This document shows positions 47,200 to 56,978 of a stretch of DNA of 58,327 bases, one piece after another. A program made the translations under genes and the position numbers. Every line of letters starts with the position of its first letter. Within the stretch, counting starts at the first letter, position 1. The stretch is from Marisimplicoccus sp964437815 (GTDB lineage Bacteria > Bacteroidota > Bacteroidia > Flavobacteriales > Flavobacteriaceae). The notes under the pieces were generated by a model. It saw nothing but the letters and a program-made list of their open reading frames with translations, had not been told where the DNA came from and searched no databases. Location: assembly GCA_964437815.1 (NCBI GenBank), contig CAYTIE010000005.1, forward strand, positions 1 to 58,327, written 5' to 3'.

Positions 47200-48470
47200 A
47201 ATGTTTCTTGTAAATATTTATTTTTAGGAAGCGCTGACTTAACATCAAATATATAATAATTTTTTTTCATAATAGATTTAAAAAGTTTTGAAAATTTATT
47301 AATAAAAATTCTATGTGGAACTGCAAGTATTAAAATATCAAAATAATTTTTTTTATTATTTATTTTTGATAGGTAAATCTTTTGATGTTTTTTTGATAAA
47401 TGTTTAATATTGACAAGTGGATCATAAATATTGACCGATATTTTTTTTTTTAAAAAGTAATTTACAAGATCTGAAACTTTTGAGTTTCTAATATCTGAAC
47501 AATTTTCTTTAAAACTATATCCCATAATCAAAATATTACTTTTTTTTATATTTATTTTAAGTTTTTTCGATTTATTTAATACAGTTTTAAAAACATGGTA
47601 TGACATTTTATCGTTTATGTTTCTTCCTGATAAAATAACTTTTGGATGATAGCCAATTTTTTCAGCTTTATATGTTAGATAAAAAGGATCTACTCCAACA
47701 CAATGACCACCTACTAAACCTGGTTCATACCTTATAAAATTCCATTTTGTAGCTGCTGCGTTTAGAACTTCATTAGTATTTATATTCAATTTAGAAAAAA
47801 TAATTGATAATTCGTTAATTAAAGCAATATTTAAATCCCTTTGGGTGTTTTCTATCACTTTTGCAGCTTCTGCTACTTTAATAGTTTCAGCTTTGTGAAC
47901 TGTTGCTTTTATTATGCTGGAGTATAGTTGAAATATTTTATTTAATGCAATCTTGTTAGAGCCACTAACAATTTTATTTATACTTTCTAATTTGTGAATA
48001 TTGTCACCAACATTTATTCTTTCTGGGGAATAACCACAATAAAAATCCTTATTTAATTTTAAATTTGATTTTTTTTCAAGTATAGGTATGCATATTTCCT
48101 CTGTGCAACCAGGGTAAACGGTCGATTCATAAACAACTATTGAATTTTTCTTTAAATTCTTTCCAACAATTTTTGTTGCGCTAATTAATGGTTTTAAATC
48201 TGGTTTTTTATTTTTATTTACTGGGGTCGGAACAGTTATGATAAAGAAATCAGAATTTTTAATATCACGGTCATTGTTTGAAAATTTAATTTGTTTAAAT
48301 TTTAAGATTTCTTTTTTTGGTTGATCTTTAAAAACATCAAATCCTAATTTGAGCTCCTTTATTCTTTTAGCGTTTGTATCAAATGCAATAACATAATTTT
48401 TACTTTGTAATTTAATAGCTAAGGGTAAACCGACGTAACCAACACCTATAACTGATATTTTTTGTTTCAT
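47196..48470 (-). CDS. UDP-HexNAc 6-dehydrogenase (TviB/WbpA-type)
   Basis: A 424-residue nucleotide-sugar dehydrogenase that oxidises a UDP-N-acetylhexosamine to its uronic acid in two steps. NAD-binding GVGYVGLP is at 9-16. The catalytic Cys257 is in GLVGGHCVGVDP, and the domain-closing YSFKENCSDIRNS follows, both typical of TviB/WbpO. The UDP-GlcNAc versus UDP-GalNAc choice cannot be told. It lies between a uronate-epimerase-like gene and the NeuA fusion with 4-nt overlaps on both sides. Confidence 0.88.
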   Translation of the reverse strand: MKQKISVIGVGYVGLPLAIKLQSKNYVIAFDTNAKRIKELKLGFDVFKDQPKKEILKFKQIKFSNNDRDIKNSDFFIITVPTPVNKNKKPDLKPLISATKIVGKNLKKNSIVVYESTVYPGCTEEICIPILEKKSNLKLNKDFYCGYSPERINVGDNIHKLESINKIVSGSNKIALNKIFQLYSSIIKATVHKAETIKVAEAAKVIENTQRDLNIALINELSIIFSKLNINTNEVLNAAATKWNFIRYEPGLVGGHCVGVDPFYLTYKAEKIGYHPKVILSGRNINDKMSYHVFKTVLNKSKKLKINIKKSNILIMGYSFKENCSDIRNSKVSDLVNYFLKKKISVNIYDPLVNIKHLSKKHQKIYLSKINNKKNYFDILILAVPHRIFINKFSKLFKSIMKKNYYIFDVKSALPKNKYLQETL

Positions 48471-49480
48471 TTAATATTATAATAATTTTTATACCAATCT
48501 ATAAATTTTTTAACACCTTCCTCTACAGATACTTTAGGATAATATCCTAATTCTTTTTTTATTTTATTTATTGATGAAGAAACATATTTAACGTCTCCTT
48601 TTTGTAGGGGCATAAATTTAATTTTAGCTTTTTTGTTTAAATATTTTTCTATAACCTTAATATATTTCATTAATGTAATTGTTTTATTTCCCCCTATATT
48701 ATAAATCCTAAAAGGAAATTTACTTGAACTTGGATTTGGTGATTGAGAATTCCATTTTAAATCTTTTTTTGGAATTTTTTTTAATGCTAGTAAAATAGCC
48801 TGAGCAATATCATCAATATAAGTAAAATCTCTTGAATGATCTCCATAATTAAACAATTCAATAGGTTTGTTTTTAATTATATTTTTAGTGAATAAAAATA
48901 ATGCTTGATCAGGCCGGCCCCAAGGTCCATAAGCAGTAAAAAATCTTAATCCTACAGTTGGCAATCCATGAATAGAGCTGTAGGCATGTGCAATTAATTC
49001 ATTTGATCTTTTTGTGGCTGCGTAAAGTTGAATAGGATGATCAGCAATTCTATCTTCTCTGAAAGGGAGTTTTGTATTTGCTCCATAAATGCTACTTGAA
49101 CTTGCATATACGAAATTCTTTACTTTATTTTCTTTTGATAATTCAATTAAATTAAAAAATCCTAATAAATTGGTATTTATATAAGCTTTTGGATTTATTA
49201 GTGAGTATCTAACACCAGCTTGAGCAGCCAAGTTAATTATTTTTTTTGGTTTATGTTTTTTAAAAATTTTTTCTAAGAATTTATAATTTGTTAAATCAGT
49301 TTTATAAAAAATAAATTTACCTTTATTTTGTTTTAGATTTTGTAATCTTCTTTTTTTAAGATTAACATCATAATAATTATTTAAATTATCAATACCTATT
49401 ACAGTATATTTGTGTTTAAGAAGTAATTTTGATACGTGATATCCGACGAATCCTGCAGATCCAGTTACTAGTATCTTCAT
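48467..49480 (-). CDS. UDP-glucuronate/HexNAcA 4-epimerase-like SDR
   Basis: A 337-residue extended SDR with GSAGFVG (7-13), YASSSSIYG as active-site strand (SSS at 127-130), and Y153/K157 as YxxxK. RFFTAYGPWGRPDQA is characteristic of UDP-glucuronate 4-epimerase (CapI/TviC-like) enzymes. It forms an operon with a TviB-type dehydrogenase, as in Vi capsule, where TviC epimerises the uronic acid. Hence this pair may make UDP-GalNAcA. Confidence 0.85.
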   Translation of the reverse strand: MKILVTGSAGFVGYHVSKLLLKHKYTVIGIDNLNNYYDVNLKKRRLQNLKQNKGKFIFYKTDLTNYKFLEKIFKKHKPKKIINLAAQAGVRYSLINPKAYINTNLLGFFNLIELSKENKVKNFVYASSSSIYGANTKLPFREDRIADHPIQLYAATKRSNELIAHAYSSIHGLPTVGLRFFTAYGPWGRPDQALFLFTKNIIKNKPIELFNYGDHSRDFTYIDDIAQAILLALKKIPKKDLKWNSQSPNPSSSKFPFRIYNIGGNKTITLMKYIKVIEKYLNKKAKIKFMPLQKGDVKYVSSSINKIKKELGYYPKVSVEEGVKKFIDWYKNYYNIK

Positions 49481-49542
49481 AAATTATTTGAATTTAAAAA
49501 TGTTAGCAATTTTTTCTTTAAAAATAAGTATAAGTGATCTTC

Positions 49543-49701
49543 TTAGATCATTTCGTAAAATTTGTAAAGTGTTCTAAAAAAACTAAATGCTGGCATTAAT
49601 AGAATTTGTTTATGATTATCTAAAAGGCTATGAGTCCAGTCTATTCCAGCATGACCAAATGATCCTAACATATAAACTGGCAAATTATGTATATTAAGCA
49701 T
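49543..49701 (-). pseudogene. N-terminal remnant of sulfotransferase-like gene
   Basis: A 52-codon frame read by hand (ATG 49701, stop at 49543-49545). It encodes MLGSFGHAGIDWTHSLLD and LLMPAFSFFRTL, nearly the same as the N terminus of the 372-residue sulfotransferase-like protein at 54481-55599 (GSFGHAGIDWVHSLLD, LLMPAFSFFRTL). The remainder (over 300 residues) is absent. It is a broken copy, probably left by recombination or duplication. It occupies the 298-nt gap between 49481 and 49778; nothing else is seen there. Confidence 0.85.
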
Positions 49702-49778
49702 ACTTAAAATAGATTTTTTATAATATTTGTATATACCATTTCCTTTAATGTTAATAATAAATATTTAGATAAAATAAA

Positions 49779-50543
49779 ATGAAATTAAATTTTAAAAAAT
49801 TAAAGAAATGGGAATTTAGTTATTTAGAAATCTTTAATATCAAAGAAAAAAATAATCTTTTCTATTATTTTAAATTTTTAAATTCTAAAAAATTCAAAAG
49901 ACTAGATGGCGATGTAATAGAGGCTGGTGTGTATAGAGCCAAAAGTTTGATAACAACTGGTCTTATTCTTGAAGATAATAAATTAAAAAAAATTGTATAT
50001 GGTTATGATAGTTTTATCGGATTTCCTAAAATTTCAAAGTTTGATAATATTAAAAAGTTTAAAGAATTAAGAAAAAGTGAACAAATTAGTAAAAATCATT
50101 TTAAAGAAATTTTAAAGTTGAAAAAATATCATTCTAGAATTAAGAAAAAAAATATCACAGCTAACAATATATCTGGCTCTACAAACTTCAAAAATACAAG
50201 CATAAACTATATAAAAAGAAAAATTAATTATTTTAATCTAAAAAATATTAAAATAGTTAAGGGAGACTTTAAAAATACAATGATTAAATCTAATAATATT
50301 CCAAAAAAGATTAGTGCAGGATTAATTGATTGTGACCTATATGATGGTTACAAAATATCTTTAGAACATTTCTGGCCAAATCTAGTAAAAGGTGGAAAAC
50401 TATTTTTAGATGAGTACTATTCTCTCAAATTTCCCGGTCCAAGGATTTTTATTGATAATTTTTTATCCTTAAATAGAGATGCAAGGCTAATTAAAGAAGG
50501 CATTACAGGAGATTTTGAAAGATGGTCATTACAAAAGAAATAA
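49779..50543 (+). CDS. TylF/MycF-type O-methyltransferase
   Basis: A 254-residue methyltransferase. DVIEAGVYRAKSL is the SAM motif region, YGYDSFIGFP is the next conserved block, and IDCDLYDGY carries the paired Asp that bind a metal in TylF/MycF. These enzymes O-methylate sugar hydroxyls. It is a single plus-strand gene between the broken sulfotransferase copy and the convergent LIC12162 gene (7-nt gap). It looks like a mosaic insertion. Confidence 0.8.
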   Translation: MKLNFKKLKKWEFSYLEIFNIKEKNNLFYYFKFLNSKKFKRLDGDVIEAGVYRAKSLITTGLILEDNKLKKIVYGYDSFIGFPKISKFDNIKKFKELRKSEQISKNHFKEILKLKKYHSRIKKKNITANNISGSTNFKNTSINYIKRKINYFNLKNIKIVKGDFKNTMIKSNNIPKKISAGLIDCDLYDGYKISLEHFWPNLVKGGKLFLDEYYSLKFPGPRIFIDNFLSLNRDARLIKEGITGDFERWSLQKK

Positions 50544-50550
50544 TCATTAA

Positions 50551-52305
50551 TCAATTATTTCCAACATCATAAATTATTTTGGTTAAACTATTAATTTTAT
50601 TTGCTTTAATTTTTGCAAAATTATTACATAATTTTTTTCTACAGTTCTGAATATTATCAGAAAACCACCATTTTTGTATTGAAAGATGGTTTTTTGATAA
50701 AAATTCCCTTAACTCCTCAGCATCATCAAAATACATATTATTTATTTTTAATTCATCAAAAATTTTTATGCTTTCATCACTTAAAATATCTTTGTAGGAT
50801 TGCGTGAATAAGATATTCGGAATATTGTTTGCAGCCAATTCTAAGTAACCTGAAGAAATATAAGTATTAATTACTAAGTTTGATTTATTAATAAGTTTTT
50901 TAATTGATGTAGAGCCATCATCAATTTTTAAATTTTTTATTTGATCATTTAAAATTTCTCTTTCATCAAATTGTGCATATCTCCTAGCATGTAATCTAAC
51001 AAGTACATCTTTCAAAAAATCTTTTTCTTTAATTTTATTAAAAAAATTTATTAAAAAATCCATATAATCGTAGTGACTTACCCATACACCTGAATTCAAT
51101 CTTTGGTAAAAAATTTTATTTTGTCTTAAAATTATTAGTATTTGATTTTGATTAAAGTTTTTATAATTATAATTTTCCTTAATAAATCCGAATGCAATAT
51201 TTTTTTTATATTTCTCCCATCCCCATGTTATATATTTTTCTGATAACTCTAATTCATGGTCTTCTTGGGTAGAAAATTTATATTGACCATATACACCTCC
51301 ATGCTGTCCGTATACGAATTTTGTTTTGTATTTTTCAATTTTTAAAGCAGAATATAATGATAAGATTTCATCATTAAGTAAATGTACACTAAATATAACT
51401 CTAGGTTTTGCTGGCATTGGGATTTTGGATAATATTGAATTAAGTTCTTCAAAATTTTCTAAATATGTTGAGGGTATAAATTTTAAAATTATTTTATTAA
51501 TAATTTCTTCAAATTCATTGTTTGATTTATGAAACACTTTAAAGTTTTCTCTAGAAAATTTCTTACATTTAAAATCTAAGCTTGAATCTACAAATGGAGG
51601 AAAGCTATTTAATTTAAAATTTAAAATATTCTCATCTTTAGTACTTAAGTAGGTTTTTTTAATTAAATATTCTGAATTAGTTATTTTTTTATGAAATAAT
51701 TTAGAATATATTTTCTTAAAGCCCTCATTTATAATGTTTTTTTTTATTTTATTTTTACTATATTCAAAATAAATTTTATCGTCTTCAGGATAAATATTTT
51801 CTATATTAATTTTATTTTTTAAATTAGCTAAAATTTCGGACTGTAAATAATGTCTCCAGCTGTCTGTTGGCATACATTGAATATAAACTTTATAGTTTTT
51901 AATAAAAAAATGGTTAGTTTCAAATTTTCTTATAATTGAATAGTCTGGTTTTTTTAATTCAATTAAATTTTTAATAATTTTGTAGTGTGCATATGATAGC
52001 TCTAAAAAATTTCTCAACCATATACCTAAATATATTTTCCAAAATTTATTACTATAATTTGTATTGTGGTATTTGTTTAATGCCTCAGAAAACGAAATAA
52101 TGTATTTTTGATAAAAATTGTCTAAGTATAAATAATCATCATAAAGTTTATCTCTACTCCTAAAAATATCCTTTTCTATATAATATTTTTTGTAGGGAAT
52201 ATCGTCTTTATAATTAATACACCATTCTCCAGTGAATACTGCTTCCCTGGCACTACCCCATGTATCTTTAAGATTTGTGGTAATTAAAATTTTATTTTTA
52301 TCCAT
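50551..52305 (-). CDS. LIC12162 family protein (putative surface glycan transferase)
   Basis: A 584-residue soluble protein starting at ATG 52305 (an in-frame TTG lies one codon upstream). The N-terminal block TNLKDTWGSAREAVFTGEWC is the LIC12162-family start. The C-terminal half has VYGQHGGVYGQY and LVRLHARRYA, resembling the QHG and LH segments of capsule glycosyltransferases. The function is unknown. It lies 7 nt after the ABC transporter gene in the same direction, so it may act on the exported glycan or its acceptor. Confidence 0.65.
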   Translation of the reverse strand: MDKNKILITTNLKDTWGSAREAVFTGEWCINYKDDIPYKKYYIEKDIFRSRDKLYDDYLYLDNFYQKYIISFSEALNKYHNTNYSNKFWKIYLGIWLRNFLELSYAHYKIIKNLIELKKPDYSIIRKFETNHFFIKNYKVYIQCMPTDSWRHYLQSEILANLKNKINIENIYPEDDKIYFEYSKNKIKKNIINEGFKKIYSKLFHKKITNSEYLIKKTYLSTKDENILNFKLNSFPPFVDSSLDFKCKKFSRENFKVFHKSNNEFEEIINKIILKFIPSTYLENFEELNSILSKIPMPAKPRVIFSVHLLNDEILSLYSALKIEKYKTKFVYGQHGGVYGQYKFSTQEDHELELSEKYITWGWEKYKKNIAFGFIKENYNYKNFNQNQILIILRQNKIFYQRLNSGVWVSHYDYMDFLINFFNKIKEKDFLKDVLVRLHARRYAQFDEREILNDQIKNLKIDDGSTSIKKLINKSNLVINTYISSGYLELAANNIPNILFTQSYKDILSDESIKIFDELKINNMYFDDAEELREFLSKNHLSIQKWWFSDNIQNCRKKLCNNFAKIKANKINSLTKIIYDVGNN

Positions 52306-52312
52306 CAAAAAT

Positions 52313-54019
52313 TTAAAAAATGTGATTTTCGTCGCTTAATTTTGCAAGCTCAACGTCGTGCGTAGCAAATATAATTGTTTTTTTTCCTTTGTACTTGGTC
52401 AATAATTGCTCAAAAATATCGGACGCAGTTTGTTTATCTAGATTATTTGTAAATTCATCTAATACTATTATGTCTCTATTTAAATATAGTATTCTCGCCA
52501 ATGCTATTCTTTGTTTTTGTCCTCCAGATATAAAACTTGCATCATCACCAACTACTGTGTTGTCTTTATCATCAAGATTTTTTATAAATTGTTCAAGACT
52601 ACAACTTTTTATTGCATTATTATAATTTTCATAATCTATATTTTGATCAAGTAATGTTATATTTTTTTTAATTGTATCATCTATTAGATAAATATTTTGA
52701 GAAAGATAACCAATCCGGCTTCTCCAACAAAGTAAATCCTTATTTATGTTTTGTCCATCGACTATTATATTTCCGGTGTCCGGTTTAAGCAAACCTGATA
52801 TTAATTTTAATATTGTTGATTTGCCTGTACCAGATGAACCTGTGAAAGATATCAATGAGCCTTTTTTTATTGAAAGATTATAATTTTTAATTATTTCTTT
52901 TGAATTATTTTTGTATCTAAAATTTATATTATCTAGTTTAATTTCGTTTTGAAAATTTATTATATTCAATTTTTTTACTTTATTTTCTTTAATTTTATTA
53001 CTTTTAAGCTCATCAATCATGTAATCTAAAGAAACTTGACCATGTCTTAAAATTACAATTGAAGATGATATTGCAATAGCAGATGGTAATAATCTAGCAA
53101 AAGTAATAAGGTATAATGTTATAAGTGGAAAATAATGATTTAATAAATTGTTGTTATATAAGATTATAATCAAAGTAGTTATAAAAATTAAGCCAATTAA
53201 TTCAAATAGGCTTGATGGTAATCCACCATAGATTCTATTTTTAGCAGATCTTGTTTCTACTTTTTCTGTATTGATGTCAAATTCTTTTGAGATTTTACTT
53301 TCTAAATTTAAAAATTTTATATCTATAATTGACCTAGCTGCTTGTAGTACCCATTGGGTAGTTTTGCCCCTAAAGAAAATCATTTCCTCACTATTCTTTT
53401 TTACCCATTTTTTTATTGTGCTAAAAAAAGAAAAAATCATTAAAAATAACACACCAAAAATTAGCAACGTTATTTTAAAATTTGCTAAGGATAAAACAAT
53501 AATAAAAAATAAAAATAAAAATACATTTTTTATTGTTCGAACACCTCCATGGAAATAACTATTAATTGTATTCGACTCTATCTCAATATTTCTCTGAATA
53601 TGTGCTAAATTATATTTTACATACTCTACATAATCTAAATTAATATAATGATTAAAAAATTTATTTTTTAAATATAAGTGAGTATCCTTACCTAGCTTTG
53701 CTTCAAGAAATAAAATCAATATTGAAAATAGAAACTTAAATAAAATTATAAGGAAGACAAATATGAAATAGTAATTTTTAAAATCTTTTTTATTTTCTAA
53801 AATCTTAATATCTAAATTCTTTAATATTTCATTAATATCAATTATAAAATTTGTATTTTCGCTTATTAAAAAAGATATAAATATTGAAACTGATGATATG
53901 CCAATTACTTCTACGAAAACTGAGATAATAGATACTAATACGTAAAATAAATATAAATTAATAAGTTTTTTTGATAATATAAATTTTGTTTTTCCTATTG
54001 GAGATGTCGTATTTTCCAT
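52313..54019 (-). CDS. ABC transporter, fused permease and ATPase (MsbA-like exporter)
   Basis: A 568-residue half-transporter with about six membrane helices (to about residue 325) and a C-terminal ATPase. Walker A is GSSGTGKS (394-401), the signature SGGQKQR (498-504), Walker B IIVLDE (517-522) and the switch His is H554. The protein ends soon after the switch region, slightly short of typical. It is the only clear exporter in the window and could move a lipid-linked glycan. The ADH remnant lies just upstream. Confidence 0.88.
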   Translation of the reverse strand: MENTTSPIGKTKFILSKKLINLYLFYVLVSIISVFVEVIGISSVSIFISFLISENTNFIIDINEILKNLDIKILENKKDFKNYYFIFVFLIILFKFLFSILILFLEAKLGKDTHLYLKNKFFNHYINLDYVEYVKYNLAHIQRNIEIESNTINSYFHGGVRTIKNVFLFLFFIIVLSLANFKITLLIFGVLFLMIFSFFSTIKKWVKKNSEEMIFFRGKTTQWVLQAARSIIDIKFLNLESKISKEFDINTEKVETRSAKNRIYGGLPSSLFELIGLIFITTLIIILYNNNLLNHYFPLITLYLITFARLLPSAIAISSSIVILRHGQVSLDYMIDELKSNKIKENKVKKLNIINFQNEIKLDNINFRYKNNSKEIIKNYNLSIKKGSLISFTGSSGTGKSTILKLISGLLKPDTGNIIVDGQNINKDLLCWRSRIGYLSQNIYLIDDTIKKNITLLDQNIDYENYNNAIKSCSLEQFIKNLDDKDNTVVGDDASFISGGQKQRIALARILYLNRDIIVLDEFTNNLDKQTASDIFEQLLTKYKGKKTIIFATHDVELAKLSDENHIF

Positions 54020-54096
54020 TTTTATAATAATAACATTATTATCTAAAAGTTTAGATTAGCAAAAAAACCTACTTTTTATCATGTTTATTATTTGAG

Positions 54097-54384
54097 CTAA
54101 TTATTTTCTTTTTCTAAAATAACTTTTTTCACAATTTCATTATCTATTTTTATAGGATTATTCAATAGTCTTTGATTGTTTATGCCTAAAAGTATTCTTG
54201 AAATAGAAGAATGAACATTAATTCCTAATTTTTTAAAACTGTTTTCTAAATTTGCCTGAATTTTCATATTTTTTAGATATAAATCTAATTCTTGAATATT
54301 TGATGTACCAAGAATTTTAAAGATAATCTTAAATCTTTTTGATAAGTCAAAGCCGCATTGAGCATTATTTATATTCTTAAAATG
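54097..54384 (-). pseudogene. C-terminal remnant of an iron-containing alcohol dehydrogenase
   Basis: A 95-codon frame with no start codon at its 5' end (an in-frame stop sits at 54385-54387) and a stop at 54097-54099. It reads KILGTSNIQELDLYL, LENSFKKLGI and LNNPIKIDNEIVKKVI, which matches the C-terminal helical domain of Fe-ADH family proteins (normal length 380 or more). The N-terminal 280 or so residues are gone. It fills part of the 461-nt gap between 54020 and 54480. The rest shows nothing. It may derive from a KdnB- or phosphonate-type dehydrogenase. Confidence 0.65.
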
Positions 54385-54480
54385 TTAAAATGATCTTGTT
54401 TATTTTCCATTGTTCAATATTTGAACAATTAAATCCAAAAATATGTTATGTCAAAGTATTAATATCAAAATATGATTTGA

Positions 54481-55599
54481 TCACTTAAAACTAAAAAAAT
54501 ACTTAGTTTTTTCTCCTAAAAGTAAAATAGATAGTCTTCTTAGTAAATTCCTTAATGTTACAATATAGCGATTAAAATAATATTTTTGTTGATGTTGATG
54601 TAAAAAGTAAAAAGAAAAATAACCCTTAATTATTTTAATATAGTTTAAATTGTTATCTTTTTTGAAATGAAATTGTTTCATCATATTGCGATAAATTACT
54701 TCAATAAATAAAATTTCATTTAATGATAAAATAGATCTCCATCTTTTTTCTACTTCCGATGGATGATAAAAGTTATTTGGTGCTTTTTCGTCGAGCTCAT
54801 CTTTTGCTAAATATGCTGACTCCCCCAACCATTCTTTGTTCATGAATGTCTGCTTTGTCATGCTATCAAAATAATCAATTTCAAGCCATTCAGCTAAATT
54901 AATCATTTCATTTTTAAGATCTTGAACCATTACTTCATTCACTAATGGATAAATGAACTTTTTTTGTTTGTCTTTTTTTAAAAAATTATATGCAGAATTC
55001 ATGCTCAAAAGCATTGTATCAAGCTGAAATGAATTGATTTTTTTATCTTGATTTGAATTTCTCATTCTCAAAATACCGCCTGCTAAAGTAGCTCTTGGAT
55101 CTCGAAAAATAATTATAAATTTGCTATTAAATATTTTCTCATATTCTGAACAGTGCCAACAAACATGTTCATGAGTTATTATTATTTTTTTTTTATCTAA
55201 ATCAATATTATGAATTTTTGCAAAAGCATGGTGAATTCCAAAAAAAAGTTTCTTTTTAATATTAACTTCTTTTGAATTTTCTAAATAATCAAATAATGAA
55301 TTTTCAAAAACTTTTCTTTGATTTTCATCGTTAATAAATTTTCTTCTTTTTAATTGATAAGCTTTATCCAAATAAAATGTATCTGAAAAAATTTTTGCAA
55401 TTTCATCATTTTTTGCTTTACTTATATTAAATTTATTTCCTCTTCTAATTCTTTCTAAAGTTCTAAAAAAACTAAATGCTGGCATCAATAATACTTGTGG
55501 ATGACTGTCTAAAAGACTGTGCACCCAGTCTATACCCGCATGACCAAACGACCCGATCATAACAATTGGCAATTTTGAAACATCAATATTTTTTTTCAT
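54481..55599 (-). CDS. Sulfotransferase-like protein
   Basis: A 372-residue protein with a sulfotransferase-type fold. The N-terminal IGSFGHAGIDWVHSLLDSHP occupies the PAPS 5'-phosphosulfate loop place but departs from the usual PKSGTTWL pattern. FIIIFRDPRATLAGG in the middle fits the 3'-phosphate binding RDPR motif. It lies 5 nt after the pyruvate-kinase-like gene in the same direction, in a cassette with an APS-kinase-like gene. A sulfotransferase acting on a glycan or lipid is likely. A truncated copy exists at 49543-49701. Confidence 0.75.
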   Translation of the reverse strand: MKKNIDVSKLPIVMIGSFGHAGIDWVHSLLDSHPQVLLMPAFSFFRTLERIRRGNKFNISKAKNDEIAKIFSDTFYLDKAYQLKRRKFINDENQRKVFENSLFDYLENSKEVNIKKKLFFGIHHAFAKIHNIDLDKKKIIITHEHVCWHCSEYEKIFNSKFIIIFRDPRATLAGGILRMRNSNQDKKINSFQLDTMLLSMNSAYNFLKKDKQKKFIYPLVNEVMVQDLKNEMINLAEWLEIDYFDSMTKQTFMNKEWLGESAYLAKDELDEKAPNNFYHPSEVEKRWRSILSLNEILFIEVIYRNMMKQFHFKKDNNLNYIKIIKGYFSFYFLHQHQQKYYFNRYIVTLRNLLRRLSILLLGEKTKYFFSFK

Positions 55600-55604
55600 T
55601 ATAT

Positions 55605-56612
55605 TTATAAAAAATTACGTTTAGATATTTTTTTTTTTTGAAAAAAAACATTTATACAATCTCTTAAAAATTTAGCTGATAAGATTGGGTATTTTCCAAT
55701 TGCAGACTCAGCAGCTAAAACTAAACCGGCCGCTCCATTTTCTAAAGTAGTAAAAATATCATTACTCTCAGCCCTAGTTGGTTGAGTATTTTTTACCATA
55801 CTTTCAAGTAGATTGGTTGCAACATAAACTGGCACCTTTTTTGATATTGCCATATTGCATATATATCTTTGTGCCAAAGGTATTTTTTCAATTCTTACAT
55901 ATCTGGACAAATCACCTCTATCAATTAATAGTGCATTCGATTTTTTTAAAATAGTTTTAAGGTTTTTAATAGAATTATCAGTTTCTATTTTAGATATTAG
56001 AAATGAATTTTTCCCAATAAGTTTTCTTATTTCTATCAAATCTTTAAATTCATTTACGAAAGACATTGCAAAAATTTTAATGCTTCTTTTAACTGAATAT
56101 TTAATTGCATGAATATCTTTTTCAGTCAAAGGAGGTAGTTTAATCTTGCAGCTAAAATGTACAGATTTATTAGATTCTAGCAAACCATCATTTACAACTT
56201 TTCCAATTAAAAATTTTTTCTTTAAATTTTTTTGCACAACTTTAATTTCTAAATTATCAAACCCAATAAAAATTTTACTTTCCGTTTTAACAGACATCAA
56301 ATTAAAATTAGGGTATAGAAAAATATTATCTTTATTACAAACATTGTCTTTAATGTAAATTTTAATTTTTTTATTCTTTTTAAAAAAAATACTTTTTTTT
56401 ACTTTTGTGGTTCTAACTTGGGCACCTTCAGTATCAATGCATATATTTTTAATTTTATTTTTTTTCAATAAATTTATTTTTCCAGGTAATTGGCTTAGGC
56501 TAGTGTGAGATAGATTAATTCTAAATATATCTACACCATTTTTTTTGAGACCGGACAATACTTTTTTATTTGATGAAGAAGGCCCAATTGTACAAATTAT
56601 TTTTTTTTTCAT
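55605..56612 (-). CDS. Pyruvate-kinase-like protein lacking the C-terminal domain
   Basis: A 335-residue pyruvate-kinase-family protein. RINLSH is at 31-36, DTEGAQVRT at 60-68 (for the usual DxKGPEIRT), the catalytic Lys208 in SKIE, Asp234 in RGDLS, ATNLLESM at 265-272 and TRAE at 279-282 are all in order, so the active site looks largely kept. The C-terminal regulatory domain (about 130 residues) and part of the B domain are missing. The position between an NTase and a sulfotransferase-like gene is unusual. It may act on an enol other than pyruvate. Confidence 0.8.
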   Translation of the reverse strand: MKKKIICTIGPSSSNKKVLSGLKKNGVDIFRINLSHTSLSQLPGKINLLKKNKIKNICIDTEGAQVRTTKVKKSIFFKKNKKIKIYIKDNVCNKDNIFLYPNFNLMSVKTESKIFIGFDNLEIKVVQKNLKKKFLIGKVVNDGLLESNKSVHFSCKIKLPPLTEKDIHAIKYSVKRSIKIFAMSFVNEFKDLIEIRKLIGKNSFLISKIETDNSIKNLKTILKKSNALLIDRGDLSRYVRIEKIPLAQRYICNMAISKKVPVYVATNLLESMVKNTQPTRAESNDIFTTLENGAAGLVLAAESAIGKYPILSAKFLRDCINVFFQKKKISKRNFL

Positions 56613-56968
56613 TTATAAAAATTTTTTTTTCTAATCTTGGTAGCTGAAATATTTTCTATTTCTTTTGCTAATTTAATTTTTCGAATTTTGTAACCAACTT
56701 TTCTGCCATAAACAACCTCAGATACAACTGGAATTTTTTTGATAATATATTTGTTTTTATAATTTTTAAGGGCTATTTTTATCTTTTTCTTAACATAATC
56801 AAATTTAAAAGGATTTTTTTTATTAACTTTGTATGAGTCCATTACAAGAATACATACTTGCTTATTTCTTTTTAAAACATTTTGAAAAATTTTTTTATGA
56901 CCATCATGAAATGGTTGAAATCTTCCTATAAATATCGCAGTTTTTTTTTTCCAATTAAATTTGGACAT
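56609..56968 (-). CDS. Small HxGH-type nucleotidyltransferase
   Basis: A 119-residue protein. FIGRFQPFHDGHKK (residues 13-26) contains the HxGH motif (21-24) and ISATKIR (107-113) replaces the usual ISxTxIR motif, so it belongs to the cytidylyltransferase/NMN-adenylyltransferase superfamily. It is much shorter than ATP sulfurylase. It could activate a phosphorylated headgroup as a CDP or ADP derivative. It lies 10 nt after the APS-kinase-like gene and overlaps the pyruvate-kinase-like gene by 4 nt. The substrate is unknown. Confidence 0.75.
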   Translation of the reverse strand: MSKFNWKKKTAIFIGRFQPFHDGHKKIFQNVLKRNKQVCILVMDSYKVNKKNPFKFDYVKKKIKIALKNYKNKYIIKKIPVVSEVVYGRKVGYKIRKIKLAKEIENISATKIRKKNFYK

Positions 56969-56978
56969 TATTTTAAAT

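Noticed and set aside
53271..53558. 95-codon plus-strand frame inside the ABC transporter
   Set aside because: Shadow of the membrane-domain coding sequence on the other strand.
55855..56358. Plus-strand frames inside the pyruvate-kinase-like gene
   Set aside because: Shadows of a well-supported gene on the minus strand.
56609..56968. ATP sulfurylase
   Set aside because: The HxGH motif is shared by the superfamily, but the protein is far too short and has a NadM/cytidylyltransferase-like ISxTxIR motif instead.
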